NCBI GenBank assembly: GCA_949752735.1
Contig: OX457047.1
Span: 10,619,872 to 10,683,871, forward strand
Reading direction: 5' to 3'
DNA length: 64,000 bases
Source: Lumbricus terrestris
Taxonomy: Eukaryota; Annelida; Clitellata; Crassiclitellata; Lumbricidae
The notes beneath the pieces were generated by a model that saw only the letters and a list, made by a program, of their open reading frames with translations, made no database searches and was not told the DNA's origin. The position numbers were made by a program, and so were the translations under genes. Positions 36,021-47,103 of the stretch are shown here, one piece after another. Position 1 is the stretch's first letter, and every line of letters starts with the position of its first letter.

Positions 36021-36599
36021 ATCCAATCATCAATTTCTTCGACCTGCCAAATAGTTCCCATGACCCCGACGCGACCTGCCGAAATTTTAGAGCTGGCGCC
36101 GCCACTGCACTGCAGGGATTACAAACTACAATAGTTTGGCCCGCCCTGCAGTGTACATTGATTACCTTGGACTCAGTGGCGTAACAACCATATAACGAAG
36201 GTGGACAAAATCCACGGGCCCCCGAGACCCAAAGGGCCCCCAAGCTTATTAAGTAAAAAAGTGCCATGTACTTTTTCGGAGTTTTTCCGTTTTATAGTTA
36301 GTTTCAGTTTGTAGAGTCTAAGCCTATCCTGGATACGACCGACGGATATGATAAATGATACGCATGTGTCGTGTCTGTCGGGGATGTTACGGGTCATCGG
36401 ATGTGAGAGCATCTGACCCGTAGTAGACATCAACACTTAGTTGTATGTTAGGGGCGGGTCGACAGTTAGGGCGAGGGGTCCTCGGTTAGGGTATACGTTC
36501 ATTCATGGAGTTCTAAGTTCATCCGAGTGCCCGACACAGCGTTAAGGAGTGATGCTTGAAATGGTATCTGCTTTCTTTTCCGCTCCCTCTAATTCTAAC

Positions 36600-36765
36600 T
36601 GGCTGTGTGTGTGTGTGTCTGTCTGTCTCTCTGTGTCAGAGAGAGAGAGAGGTCTGTCTCTGTCTGTCTATCTGTCTCTAACTCTCTCTGTGCGTGCATT
36701 GTGTGTACCTGTCTTTGTCTCTGTCTCTGTCAGTGTGTCTATACGAGCCAAGTGCTCAAGTGACT
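36600..36765. repeat. GT, TCTG and GA simple-sequence mix
   Basis: GTGTGTCTGTCTCTCTGTGTCAGAGAGAG and similar runs. Confidence 0.85.
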
Positions 36766-37108
36766 GATACACACTGCACATTGCAATGTTCATTCCTTCG
36801 CGCTCATAACAACAGTAATTCATTTATTTTTATCTGGATTATCACTCTTGCGGTGCCTAAACGAAAATAATCCATATAAGATGATGCCATATGAAACGCA
36901 CGTACAGTTCTGAACTTCTGACTTCTGGCAGTCAGAAGCAAGCTGAGGAAATCGAAAAATTGAGGGTGCTCGCGTTTGCGAACAGTAAGGCCAGAATAGC
37001 CAAATTCACGAAGTAATTCTACGAAGAACTACTGTAACAGACCACAGTGAGTATACATTACAGGCACGTACGTGTGTATACATAGGCTATGGGCCTTTGT
37101 ATGGGTGT

Positions 37109-37732
37109 CACGACAACAGACTGGTCTACAGACAACTCGTCTAACGACAACTAGTCTAAAGACAACTGGTCTAGGCTACAGACTGGTTCAGCGCTTGAGA
37201 AGTGGAAGCTGGATGAAAGTTTTGTACAGCTGAAATGGAGGTTGGATTGATCAAAAATTCGCAAGAGAAATGGAAGCTGGATGAAGGTTCTTTTACAGGT
37301 GAAATATAAGCTGGATTGACGAAAATAACGCATGAGAAATAGAAGCTGGATGAAGGTATCAATTTTAGATCTATATGCCTAAAATAGAAGCTGGATTCAG
37401 TGGATTGATGAAAAACCTTTAAGAAATGGAAACTGAATGAAGGTATTTTTATATCTGAAATCGAAGTTGAATTGACGAAAATAACGAACGAGAAATGGAA
37501 GCTGGATGAAGGTATTTTTAGATCTGGAATAGAAGCTGGATACACGTTGAAATACAAAAGTCATCAATCCAGCTTCAATTTAAGCTAGAAAACCATTTAA
37601 CGTTTTTTCATTAATCCAGTTTCTATTTCATCAATAGTACGAGTTGTCTGTAGACCAGTTGTTGTTAGACCAGTTATATGTAGACCAGTAATTGTTGTCG
37701 TTAGACGAGTTGTCTGTAGACCAGTTGTTGTG
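37109..37732. mobile_element. Element with ACAACTGGTCTACAG tips and the same core as 30.1 kb
   Basis: The left tip (CACGACAACAGACTGGTC onward) and the complement of the right tip (CACAACAACTGGTC onward) match over about 40 bases. Each tip is a tandem array of a 14-15-base ACAACTNGTCTANAG word. The core repeats GAAATGGAAGCTGGATGAAGG and GATTGACGAAAATAACG, clearly homologous to the core at 30092-30647, whose tips are unrelated. No target duplication was identified. Confidence 0.72.
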
Positions 37733-38017
37733 GAAGCGTTTTCTTGTTTTGCATTGAACCATTAATGTGTCTTAACAATGGCCAGATTATTGATGAAGCG
37801 TTGAACACTGACATTCATAAAGCGAAACTTGAAGAAAACTCACCAGTAGGCCTATACTATATTGCGCTACCAAAATTACGTCAGATTATAATAGGCGCTC
37901 TTGTTTTAAAATAGCCATCTAATTGTTTTCACTGTTTAGTCTCGCTAATGGATAGGGGGCCCCAAGCTGAGAATGTCCACGGGCCCCCGGCTCAGTTGTT
38001 ACGCCACTGCTTGGACT

Positions 38018-38340
38018 TGTGGATGAATTTGGATGATTTATTGAGCACTCATTGACAATCGCTAGATATCTTATCGTCGAGTATAATAATTTTATCGTGG
38101 AGCACAGATTTTCATACAAGCAGTTGTTGGTCATGTTCTGCTTAGTCTGACTTTAAACCGGCAAAAAACATGCACTGCAATGTCGCGCCTTCGTTTAGTA
38201 TAAATCGAGACGAGTAAAAACTTGTTGTATACTCGACCAAACCTGCATGACATACGTCTCCATTATATTGCCTTGCATTCCATTACACAGTTTACAATTA
38301 CACTACATGTAAACCATTACATTACTAAAATAACTAAACT
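38018..38340. other. No gene seen
   Basis: Ordinary sequence containing short ATTACA-rich words. Confidence 0.45.
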
Positions 38341-38344
38341 TAAA

Positions 38345-38445
38345 ACTGTTCTTTTTGGGCGCGCTAGAGTCGGGAGCGCCTCTGAGTAGTTTTTTCTTGA
38401 AGGAGCGCTATATAAATGTCCGAATGAATGAATGAATGAATGAAT
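38345..38445 (+). mobile_element. Retroposon 3' tail with GCGC hairpin and (GAAT)n
   Basis: GGAGCGCCTCTGAGTAG, a short loop, then GGAGCGCTATATAAATG and (GAAT)4-5. This tail recurs at 40.53, 40.73, 51.98, 59.62 and 62.43 kb and fits the 3' end of a SINE or LINE. Confidence 0.7.
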
Positions 38446-38519
38446 TACATTTCTTTGCCTCCCACTCCATTAGACCCATAGCATTCCATTAAATTGCCTC
38501 TCTCCTTTACGCAACTTCC

Positions 38520-38990
38520 CAAAACTTCAAACGCTGCTCCAGCGACGAGTGCGAGAAAGTCGCTGCTATGGAAACAGAAGTGACACGATACGACGCTAGC
38601 TCATCTTCCAGGGGCCTGCGATAAGATTCCAACAGACATCACTATGGCAACCGTGCGTCGCTCACCAGCCACGCCCACCAGCAGGCCTGGGCACGGCGCC
38701 CATCCAATCGCCGCCTTCCTTGCGTTGTCGTTGCTCCGCCCAAGTAATCGGACGGGCATCGTGGGCTGACGGGATGTTGCATCGAGCCATCCGCCTTCAA
38801 TTAAGTCCCGTCGTCGTCTGTGCAGTGCGCTGAAGCGGGCACAGCGAGAATTACCGTAAACTCGTCTGTGCTATACACGCAGAGTAGACGAACGATAAGA
38901 GAACAACAGATGCGATAGTCAGACACTGAATGTTGCCCCAGGCGACGTAGCATCCGATGCACGTAGTTCACGAGCTCAGCTTTGTATTCA
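38520..38990 (+). promoter_or_regulatory. Candidate promoter/5' region of the ARID3 gene
   Basis: A locally CpG-rich stretch holds a CCAAT motif (about 38703), a CCACGCCCACC box (about 38669) and CTCCGCCC (about 38733). It lies about 0.7-1.1 kb upstream of the first ARID3 coding exon on the same strand. No TATA box is evident and the start site is unknown. Placement is inferred from composition and position. Confidence 0.35.
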
Positions 38991-39524
38991 GGATAATCAG
39001 TGGCGGCTACAGACAGTACTTATAAGATAGCAAGGAAAGGAAGGGACTCTCTAATACACGAAGAAGTGGTTGCTTGTAAGTGCGGTTTACGATTGGACAG
39101 CGTGCTTAGATTCAAACACAACGACAAGCACTTCGTTGAAGAATCTTTGATGAAGATCAGGCGCTATAAAAGTCGTTATATGTGCCCTTTTGAACGTCAT
39201 TGACCTATTTAGGTCGACACAAATAGTCGCGTTTTCCTATAGGCCTACATTTATATAATCTATTAGAAAAGTGCATCAGAAAATCTAAATCAGCTCTTAT
39301 TGTTAATTGTTGGTATACCTGACACCATTAAATTTAGTAAATTGCAAAGTGCGAGGCACGCGGCAGCAGATCAAGTTAGCATATACAGGGACATGATAGC
39401 ATGCAGGTGCTTAAAGCAATACATGAGTTCCAATAGACAGCTTTGAAAGCTGGTGGCGTTCGTGTTTTGACTGCACGAGAATCATCGTTTGGAATATTCC
39501 GGAAAGCTCTCTTCCACATCAAGA

Positions 39525-39602
39525 CGACAACCGTCACCTTCCGTCACCTTCCGTCACCTTCCGTCACCTTCCGTCACCTTCCGTCACCTTCCGTCATCTT
39601 CC
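39525..39602. repeat. 10-bp tandem repeat CCGTCACCTT, about seven units
   Basis: It ends 20 bases before a 3' splice site (AG at 39621-39622) and supplies its pyrimidine-rich stretch. Confidence 0.92.
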
Positions 39603-39683
39603 GATTCCGTATTATACTGCAGGCTGATCATCTCCATCGAGCTGGCGCTGCCGTGGCCCTTCTGGTACATCGAGGCATGCAGG

Positions 39684-39884
39684 ATGCTCTCCCTTCAGAA
39701 TCCGCATCACCTGGGCGCTGCCGCCGCCTCAGCAGCCGCCTCTGCTGCCGGACCAATGCCTCCGAGGAGACAGTTCCCATCGCCGTCCAGACTTGCCCTG
39801 CAGGACCCGATGCATCATGGGTCAACCACATCTCAACTCACTCACCAACGAAGTCTCAACGCAGGATTCAAGACTGCAGCCATG
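39684..39884 (+). CDS. ARID3: ARID3/dead ringer transcription factor, coding exon 1
   Basis: After a plausible acceptor at 39621-39622, an ATG at 39684 opens 67 codons starting MLSLQNPHHLG. An alanine-rich run, a Pro/Arg/Ser stretch and FKTAAM follow. The exon closes with ATG/GTAGGC at 39884/39885 in phase 0. It joins in phase to the next exon at 41749. Composition (Ala- and His-rich, low complexity) is typical of ARID3 N-termini, but this exon has no diagnostic domain. Its membership rests on position, strand, phase and splice sites. The same frame is open back to 39624, so a start further upstream is possible. ARID3 proteins are nuclear and bind AT-rich DNA. Confidence 0.68.
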
Positions 39885-40055
39885 GTAGGCGATTGATTGT
39901 TGCAGGCGATTGATTGTTGCAGGCAATTCAGTGTTGCATGCAGGCAATTCATTGTTGCAGGCGATTGATTGTTGCAGGCGATTGATTGTTACATGCGATT
40001 GATTGTTGCAGGCGATTGATTGTTGCAGGCGATTGATTGTTGCATGTGATTGATT
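39885..40055. repeat. 17-bp tandem repeat GCGATTGATTGTTGCAG at the start of ARID3 intron 1
   Basis: About ten imperfect units begin right at the donor. Several end in TTGCAGG, which resembles a 3' splice site. Confidence 0.9.
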
Positions 40056-40194
40056 GCTTCATCATAATAGTTGTGATGCAGTGCTACATATATATACGGA
40101 AAGAATAGAACATATAGAACACACTCGAATATATATACACAAAGGGACAGAATAACAATGAAGGAGAATATAATGGTATTCACTGTATAGACTG

Positions 40195-40330
40195 GAAAAT
40201 AATATATGCAATGGAACACAATACAATAGAACACAATACAATAGAACACAATACAATAGAACACAATACAATAGAACACAATACAATAGAACACAATACA
40301 ATAGAAGAGGACACAATAGACTATATGATA
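40195..40330. repeat. 15-bp minisatellite AACACAATACAATAG, about seven units
   Basis: Near-perfect units embedded in sequence where related ATAGAA/ACACAATA words extend from 40090 to 40500. Confidence 0.9.
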
Positions 40331-40514
40331 CAATTCGACAGAATAACAACATACTGAGTGGAATAAAATAGAATTCATTGCAATAGAAATCAATACAATG
40401 GAATACAACACAATAGAACATGATTCTATATAGAACAGAATACAACATAATATATAAGAGAATAAAAAAATTATAATAAAATTGAATACAGTGGAACATG
40501 CAGGTCAAGCATTA

Positions 40515-40600
40515 ATTCATTCATTTCAAGAATTGATATAGCGCCCCTTCAAAGAAGTCCACACAGAGGCGCTCCCAGTCCAACCACGGTGAAAAAGTTT
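40515..40600 (-). mobile_element. Retroposon 3' tail with GCGC hairpin, minus orientation
   Basis: On the minus strand: GAGCGCCTCTGTGTGGAC, a loop, GAAGGGGCGCTATATC, and a tail with GAATGAAT. Same family as 38345-38445. Confidence 0.68.
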
Positions 40601-40714
40601 AAAGAAGTGTGTAAAACACTGAGGAATCAGTCGGCCATATAGGTCTATATGTATATGTAACAGGTACATCTCCAATGGAATAACGAAGGAGTATATTCCA
40701 GATAGATGGGCCTA

Positions 40715-40805
40715 TATATTTATTCATTTATTTATTTCAGAAATTTATATAGCGCCTCTTCAAGGTAGGCCACTCAGAAGCGCTCCTGGCTCAACCACGG
40801 CTTAA
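40715..40805 (-). mobile_element. Retroposon 3' tail with GCGC hairpin, minus orientation
   Basis: On the minus strand: CCAGGAGCGCTTCTGAGTGG, then CTTGAAGAGGCGCTATATAA followed by ATTTCTGAAATAAATAAATG. Confidence 0.7.
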
Positions 40806-41164
40806 TAAAACAGTTTCTATAGGTTCTTAAGGAACAGAGTGGAGTGACCCCTGTTATATACAACTGAGAAAGCACGATGATGACAGGTTGAGGTTTCAAC
40901 ACGCGGGACCAAAAGCTCCTCGCTATATAGAGGCAGAGCGGCCCATCCATCCGCCCAAAATGTTCTAACTTTTCCGGTCCCCCTTCCACCACCGATGGCC
41001 ACAGAAACCCGAAACCCCATGCACCTAGAGATCAGGAGAACAAGATTAAACACTGACGAATGACCGACTGCATGCATGTAAATTAGCTTTGCAACAGATG
41101 ACATGAAATACATGTATGCCGTATACAGACGATGACCATGACGACGATGACGACCATGCATGTG

Positions 41165-41563
41165 CACGCTGATGCTGCCATAATGTTGCTACTGTTGCTA
41201 CTGCTGCTACTGCTGCTGCTACTGCTGCTGCTGCTGATGATGATGACGATGAAGACGATGATATATGGTGGCGGTGGTGGTGGTTGTGAGTGGTGGTGGT
41301 GATGATAGTGGTGGTGTGGTGGTGTTGGTGCCATGGTGGAAATGATGGTGTGGTTTGGTGTTGATGGTGGTGGTTGCAATGGTGGTGTGGTGTGTTGGTG
41401 GTGGTTGTGGTGGTGGTCGTGGAGGAAGTGGTTACGATGTTGACGACGACGATGATAGTAATTCGTTGTAATAAAATTATAATAGTAATTAATCATCATC
41501 ATCATCATCAACAGCAACAACAGCATCATAATCATCATCATCATCATCATTATCATTATCATT

Positions 41564-41609
<46 letters not shown>

Positions 41610-41745
41610 ACAACAACGACAGCAACATCACAATCATCAACATCATTATCATCATAATGGTGATGCAATCATACCACTACTGACGACGGTGGCGACGATG
41701 ATGACGACGATGACGGTTTTTATATCGCTGTATTTTTTTGTTTTC
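41165..41745. repeat. Compound triplet repeats (GCT, GGT, CAT/ATC) in ARID3 intron 1
   Basis: GCTACT and GGTGGT units lie to 41430 and a long CAT/ATC tract at 41490-41660, ending just before the exon 2 acceptor. Translated, they give spurious His- and Val-rich frames. Confidence 0.92.
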
Positions 41746-41748
41746 CAG

Positions 41749-42669
41749 TCAAAGATGTCGAAGAATGCAGCAAACGACGAATCCATCGCAGACGAAAACG
41801 ATGGCGCTCCAAGATCTCACTCGCACGGATCCACATCCGCTTCCGGTTCCTTTTCCGGTTCCGTTGAACGTCGGAAGTTGAAACGCCGAAGGGAAGAGGA
41901 GGAGGAGGAGGATGACAGAGCAGAGGAGGATGGAGTGGATGAGGAGGAGGAGGGGGATGGGAAGAGAGGATCGAGGAGAAGACTGGACACCATTTGGATT
42001 GATGGAAAGAGGAAAGCGGAGGTGGATGAGGAAGAGGTGGATGACGACGAGGAAGAGGTCGACGACGATGATGAGGAGGAAGAGGATGAGGATGGAGTGG
42101 ATGGAGGAGGAGGAGGGAGCGAGGATGGGATCGTTCAGAAGGAGATCCTCACGCAGAAGCCCCTTGGTCTCCTCGCCCAGCACGGTCTGTCCAGCCGGAC
42201 CCCGAACTCGGCTAAGTTCCACCTAACCAGTAGGAACAGTCACGATGAGGAGGACATCGGAGAGGAGGAGGAGAGTAGGAGGAACGAAGTGATGAGAGAG
42301 GATGGAGAGGAAGAAGATGAGAGGAATGGACGACGCGAGAAGGAGGAGGACACAGAGGTGGAAGGAAGAGGAGGAGGAGCAGGTGGAAATCTTCACGAGT
42401 CGTTCTTCCTTAAGAGTCTTCCAGGGTCTGTAGGTCAGAGAAGGTTATATTCATCGGATGGAGATGACGAACAGGTGGTCACCGAGAACCTCCTCAGCAG
42501 CCGTCGTTGCCATGACATCGGAAACTTTGCATCTCACATCTCTCTTATGGACCAACGTTTCATGCCGTCACCTCCCCTCTCAGCCTCCCCTGAGTCAGGC
42601 CAGGACCCATCGACCCCAGGAGGAGGAGGAGGGGGGCATCACTGGACCTTCGAAGAGCAATTCAAACAG
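41749..42669 (+). CDS. ARID3: ARID3/dead ringer transcription factor, coding exon 2
   Basis: The acceptor TTTTTTTGTTTTCCAG ends at 41748. Phase 0 gives 307 codons: Ser/His-rich at first, then a long acidic region dominated by Glu and Asp with basic patches (KLKRRR, KRGSRRR). A conserved-looking LHESFFLKSLPGSVGQ block precedes SPPLSASPE and a Gly run. The last 11 residues, HHWTFEEQFKQ, are the entry to the ARID domain, and the donor is CAG/GTGGGG at 42669/42670. The acidic tract upstream of ARID is also present in vertebrate ARID3A. A start at the internal ATG 41755 is an alternative if exon 1 is not used. The gene's role as an AT-rich-DNA-binding regulator is known for the family. Confidence 0.9.
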
Positions 42670-42699
42670 GTGGGGGTCGGTGGATTCATATCGATATAG

Positions 42700-42705
42700 A
42701 TGTCG

Positions 42706-42779
<74 letters not shown>

Positions 42780-42878
42780 GTCGTCGTCGTCATCATCATC
42801 ACCATCACCATCACCATCACCATCACCATCACCATCATCATCATCATCATCATCATCATCGTCGTCGTCGTCGTCGTC

Positions 42879-42928
<50 letters not shown>

Positions 42929-42993
42929 ATTCAGCAGCAGCAGCAGCAGCATCATCATCATGATCATCATCATCATCATCATCATCATCATCG

Positions 42994-43036
<43 letters not shown>

Positions 43037-43095
43037 ATTCAGCAGCAGCATCATCATCATCGTCATCATCGTCATCATCATATTCAGCAGCAGCA
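42700..43095. repeat. (TCA)n with TCG and CAGCAG inserts, ARID3 intron 2
   Basis: About 130 triplets. TTCAGCAGCAG islands recur at about 42929, 43037 and 43082, suggesting block duplication. Confidence 0.95.
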
Positions 43096-43786
43096 ACTAT
43101 ACCACTATCAGTAGGCCTACTATAACATCCTTGAGTCTTCGTTTCCAACATTGTCACTATATACATATATATACAACCAAACACAAGCACCATATATGAC
43201 AATTATTATTATACTGCATGCATGCAGGACGAATTTTTCTTAATTCTCTTCTGGACTATTAATAGTGTTCAATATAGTTTTAGATACAAATTGCAGATGG
43301 AGTCTGTATAACAAGACATTATGAACACAAGCTGCAGGTATACCGTATACATAGATAAAACATTCCGGCTCAGGCCGTGTATATATATACTGTGGATTCC
43401 TATGCATGCAGTAAACAATTCTCCGAATAAAAATCATTATTAATACGGCCAAAACGGGTTTATTTCGAGCATATAACATATAGATTGAGAGCAGATGATC
43501 ATTGAGCGTCTTATTATAGATAGCCTCAGTCTCCCCACCTCCTCTTCCTCTTCCTCTTCCTCTTCCTCACTCCTTCTCCTAAATATAATCGTATGTTGAG
43601 CAGAGGGCAAAATAGCGTGGACCATGCAGAGAATCATTCGTGGATTTAGCATTCCAGACATACATCTCTATTGACACTGATCACCATCAACTGCATGAAA
43701 AGTATGCAAAACGTCTCTCGCTATATAACATAACGGGGCGCGGCATGAGCCTGCAGCTCATCTGAAGGATCTGAACCAAATCAAGG
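43096..43786. other. ARID3 intron 2, nothing specific seen
   Basis: Includes a CTTCCT run at 43543-43570. No other structure was recognised. Confidence 0.5.
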
Positions 43787-43794
43787 CCTCTACT

Positions 43795-44125
43795 CAGGGG
43801 CGGATCCAGGGGGCCAATCCGGCCATGGCTCCCCCATTTAGAAATTTCTTTATTTTTTGCCAGCTATTCTGTCCCGAAAAGTTGACTTGGCCCCCCCCGC
43901 GAGTAGCTCCGTATGGCCGTGCCTCGCAGCGGCGAAGAAGGACATCAGGGTTTTGGGTGGAGGGCGGACGGAAAAAGGTATCTTTTGGGGGAAAATCCCG
44001 GGTTGATGACTAAAAAAAGGTCATCAGTTTTTTTGGCGGATGGAAGACGAAATTTTTTCCCGGTTTCCCCGACCAAGACCCAAAATTTTGGCCCCCCCCA
44101 TCGAAAATTTCTGTATCCGCCCTTG
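43795..44125. mobile_element. hAT-type MITE, 331 bp, in ARID3 intron 2
   Basis: CAGGGGCGGATCCAGG at 43795 is mirrored by TCTGTATCCGCCCTTG ending at 44125. A perfect duplication CCTCTACT lies at 43787-43794 and 44126-44133. GGCCCCCCC runs lie inside both ends. Confidence 0.92.
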
Positions 44126-44199
44126 CCTCTACTCATCCGGTTATAACATCCCCGGTGAACGAAATTATTTTGCAAATAATTTATAGATCAATTCCCTAA

Positions 44200-44480
44200 G
44201 CACACATATATACACACATACATACACACATACATACATCCACACATACATACACACATACATACATACATACATACATACATACATACATACATACATA
44301 CATACATACATGCATACATACATACATACATACATACATACATACATACATACATACATACATACATGCATACATACATACATACATACATACATACATA
44401 CATACATACATACATACATACATACATACATTCATACATACATACATGCATACATACATACATTCATACATACATACCTG
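44200..44480. repeat. (CATA)n microsatellite
   Basis: About 70 units with occasional TGCA or TTCA variants. Confidence 0.97.
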
Positions 44481-44882
44481 CAACTATTGTCTAGGCACAC
44501 ATGCAGTATATATTACATACATTGATGAACATAATATAGTTTTACAAATACTCGTGACATGAATATCATACTCATAGACCCATGCATGTAAGGTTGTAAA
44601 TCCAAGTTTGTTTCTTTGTAATTCCAAGCTGGTTTCAGAGCTGTTAAACTGTGCTGCAGCACATGTACATGTACATGTACATGTACCTGTACTATTGTAC
44701 TATTGTACTTACACATAACATGCAGCTCTGAAACTAACTTCCAACTATACGAAGGTCATAACACCGAACATCACTCATGAAACGAGATGGACGACATCTA
44801 ATGAATTAATGTTCGACCTTTAATTCAATCCTTATAATAATTATAAAGTCCTTTCACACTCCGAATCCCGGTGCATTACGAG

Positions 44883-44934
<52 letters not shown>

Positions 44935-45068
44935 ATATATGCATCATCAGACGAAGTAAGACATTGGATCGTTTGCTTAATTTCCTATATTTATATACAG
45001 TATATTCCTTATATACATAATTATACACACTTATATTTATAAATGTGTGTAATTATATATGCCCACAC

Positions 45069-45119
<51 letters not shown>

Positions 45120-45121
45120 GC

Positions 45122-45152
<31 letters not shown>

Positions 45153-45258
45153 GCCAGAAGTATATACATCTGTTTGTAATAATGGCGTAACATTATCTTC
45201 GGTCGGAAATAATATATCAAGTCATATATGCAACTGAAGATTTCGATATAAATATTTG

Positions 45259-45300
<42 letters not shown>

Positions 45301-45660
45301 CAAAGCATATTTCTTCTATGAGTGTGATGCTCATTGCTCATCATTATTTCGTTCGTAATTAACTTTGATGACTGTTCGCAACATGTGGAGTACGTTTCAT
45401 GAAATTATGTATATATCCTAACTATAATTTTATGTGCTTCGTGATATATTTACTGATTTACATAAAATTATCTCTGTGCTCACAGATATGATTGTCTTAA
45501 TATGCACGTTAAGAAAAAGATTCTTATAACTGCAAGGATATAATTAGAATTATGATGAGTGTATCTATACATGTATATAACAGCTAAGATCAATTATTCA
45601 CACTCACACGTGCTCTCACACACTATATATATAATATATATACCAATGCAACATTCGCAT
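44481..45660. repeat. Intronic AT-rich sequence with several (TA)n tracts
   Basis: (TA)n lies at 44887-44930, 45069-45114, 45129-45152 and 45262-45296, and a GTACAT run at 44663-44690. No coding signal. Confidence 0.85.
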
Positions 45661-45899
45661 TGAAAAATATGTACACACACAAACAAACAACACTAAGACA
45701 ATTCAGCACACACACACACTCTCACACACACAAACACAAACACACTATCTCTGTCTGCCACTCTCTGTCTGTCTGTGTGTATGTCTGTCTCTCTCTGTCT
45801 CTGTCTCTCCATCTCCGGCTCTGTCTCTATCTATCTCTGTCTCTATGTCTCTCTTTCTGTCTCTGTCTTACTCTGTCTCTCTTTCAGTCAGTCAGTCTA

Positions 45900-45941
<42 letters not shown>

Positions 45942-46000
45942 GTGCACACACGCACACACAACGCTCATACACAAGACAAACACCAACACTCATAATCATA
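45661..46000. repeat. CA, TCTG and CT simple repeats
   Basis: ACACAC at 45705-45750, then TCTGTCTCT mixtures to 45940, then ACGCACACA. Confidence 0.9.
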
Positions 46001-46134
46001 TGCATGGCCATGGATGCTTAATTTAAACATGTATGCATGCATGTAACAGATATATTTATAGCACTGGGTTTACCGGTGATGGTCCTGCCGCTGCAACCAT
46101 GGATGGTGCCAGGGATGCTGTTGATGCTATAGTG

Positions 46135-46795
46135 TTGATGGTGTTGCAGAGGCTGGTGGAGGAGGAGGATTGAGAAGAGAGGGAAGATATGCTTCTAATA
46201 ATTCGTCACAGATGTCTCGAGATCTTCATAATTAAGCCAGAGAAAGACCATTGAGCAGCAAGCAACACTTGGCGCCGCCTGGCGAGCTCACGTGTCAATC
46301 GGCGCGCGGCCTAAGTTATGTTGCGCTAGAGTACACGGAAGAAACTAGGCGTATACGTATGCATGCCGAACATGTATACACATCACAATGTGCACTCCGC
46401 ACTCCGCAGCAGACCAGAGGCAGAGGAATTGAGAGGAATTGAAGCAAACGATGGAGAAGAGGAGGAGGAGAATGAGGAGAAGAAGAAGAAGAAAAAGAAG
46501 AAGGGGAAGATGGAGAACGAGAACTAAAACGAGAACGAGAAGAAGAACTAGAAGAAGAGAGAGAGGGGAAGGAGGAGGAGAAGAAGAGAAAGAGAGGAGG
46601 AGTAGGAAGAGAAGGAGGATGTTTGAGGAAGAGAAAATAGAGGAGAGGGAGGAGGAATAGGAGAAGGAGGAAGAGGAGAGAATGGAAAAGGAGGAGAAAG
46701 AGACGACAAAGGAGAAGGAGGAGGAGGAAGAGGAGAAGGAGGAAAAGAAGGAGGAGGAGAAGGAAGAGGAGCAGAAGGAGGAGACAGAGAGAAGA
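46135..46795. repeat. Purine-rich (GGA/GAA)n tract in ARID3 intron 2
   Basis: Bases 46440-46795 are over 90 percent purine (GAGGAG, GAAGAA). This stretch ends about 235 bases upstream of exon 3. Confidence 0.92.
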
Positions 46796-47030
46796 GTATG
46801 ATTAGAATTCCTAAGAAATGGTTATTTCGAGAATTAAGTTTTAAGTCTCTATATATATAAGCTTACGCATCTTCTTGTTTTCGCTCTCTTGGTTTCTTAT
46901 GTCTGATGTCTGATGCCTATGTATGTCCGGTTCTATAATTCTCACTTGCACTGATCTATATTATTCTAATTATCGTCGTCGTGTCAATTAATGATCTTCT
47001 ATATACTCTGAATTGTGATTTCTGTTGCAG

Positions 47031-47103
47031 CTCTATGAATTAACAGATGACCCTAACCGGAAGTTGTTTCTGGATGATCTATTTTCGTTCATGCAGAAGC
47101 GAG
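47031..47103 (+). CDS. ARID3: ARID3/dead ringer transcription factor, coding exon 3 (start of ARID domain)
   Basis: The acceptor TTTCTGTTGCAG ends at 47030. The exon reads LYELTDDPNRKLFLDDLFSF followed by MQKR plus one base, and the donor is G/GTAATC at 47103/47104. Joined to the end of exon 2 it makes the WTFEEQFKQLYEL...FLDDLFSFMQKR start of the ARID domain. The consensus in ARID3A and Drosophila dead ringer is nearly the same, and known family members have an exon boundary at this Gly. The rest of ARID and the REKLES region must be downstream; I could not find their exons before 64000, implying an intron of at least 16.9 kb. Confidence 0.95.

Larger units (their letters stand above)
34567..36107. 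mobile_element. hAT-like element (CAGTGGCGGCGC ends) carrying nested insertions
   Basis: CAGTGGCGGCGCTACGGCAG at 34567 is mirrored by GGCGCCGCCACTG ending at 36107, with GGCAGGTCG words inside both ends. The right flank CACTGCAG also occurs left of the element but four bases away (34555-34562), so the target duplication is imperfect. LINE and mariner-like pieces inside it are listed separately. Confidence 0.7.
36174..38009. mobile_element. hAT-type element, 1.84 kb, with perfect target duplication and a nested element
   Basis: CAGTGGCGTAACAACC at 36174 is mirrored by GGTTGTTACGCCACTG-like sequence ending at 38009. CTTGGACT occurs on both sides (36166-36173 and 38010-38017). CACGGGCCCCCG words lie inside both ends. 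It has the same terminal CAGTGGCGTAAC as the 483-bp element at 33.1 kb but a different interior. No transposase was found. A second element sits inside at 37109-37732. Confidence 0.92.

Noticed and set aside
39000..39203. 67-codon frame beginning MAATDSTYK
   Set aside because: No family resemblance; GGCGCTATAAAAG near its end hints at repeat DNA.
39885..40055. CRISPR-like array
   Set aside because: The units are contiguous with no spacers, and the DNA is animal nuclear DNA.
41374..41748. Upstream extension of the ARID3 exon 2 frame
   Set aside because: It is His-rich microsatellite sequence separated from the exon by a good 3' splice site at 41746-41748.
42458..43202. His-rich or Asp-rich frames of up to 218 codons
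   Set aside because: Translation of (TCA)n in an intron; the donor at 42669 ends the real exon.
44165..44525. MYVC/HTYI repeat frames, also at 57.7-59.1 and 61.0-61.3 kb
   Set aside because: Artefacts of CATA/TATG repeats.
42670..47030. Intron 2 microsatellite block as independent genes
   Set aside because: All longer frames are repeat translations; splice sites on either side join cleanly into ARID3.
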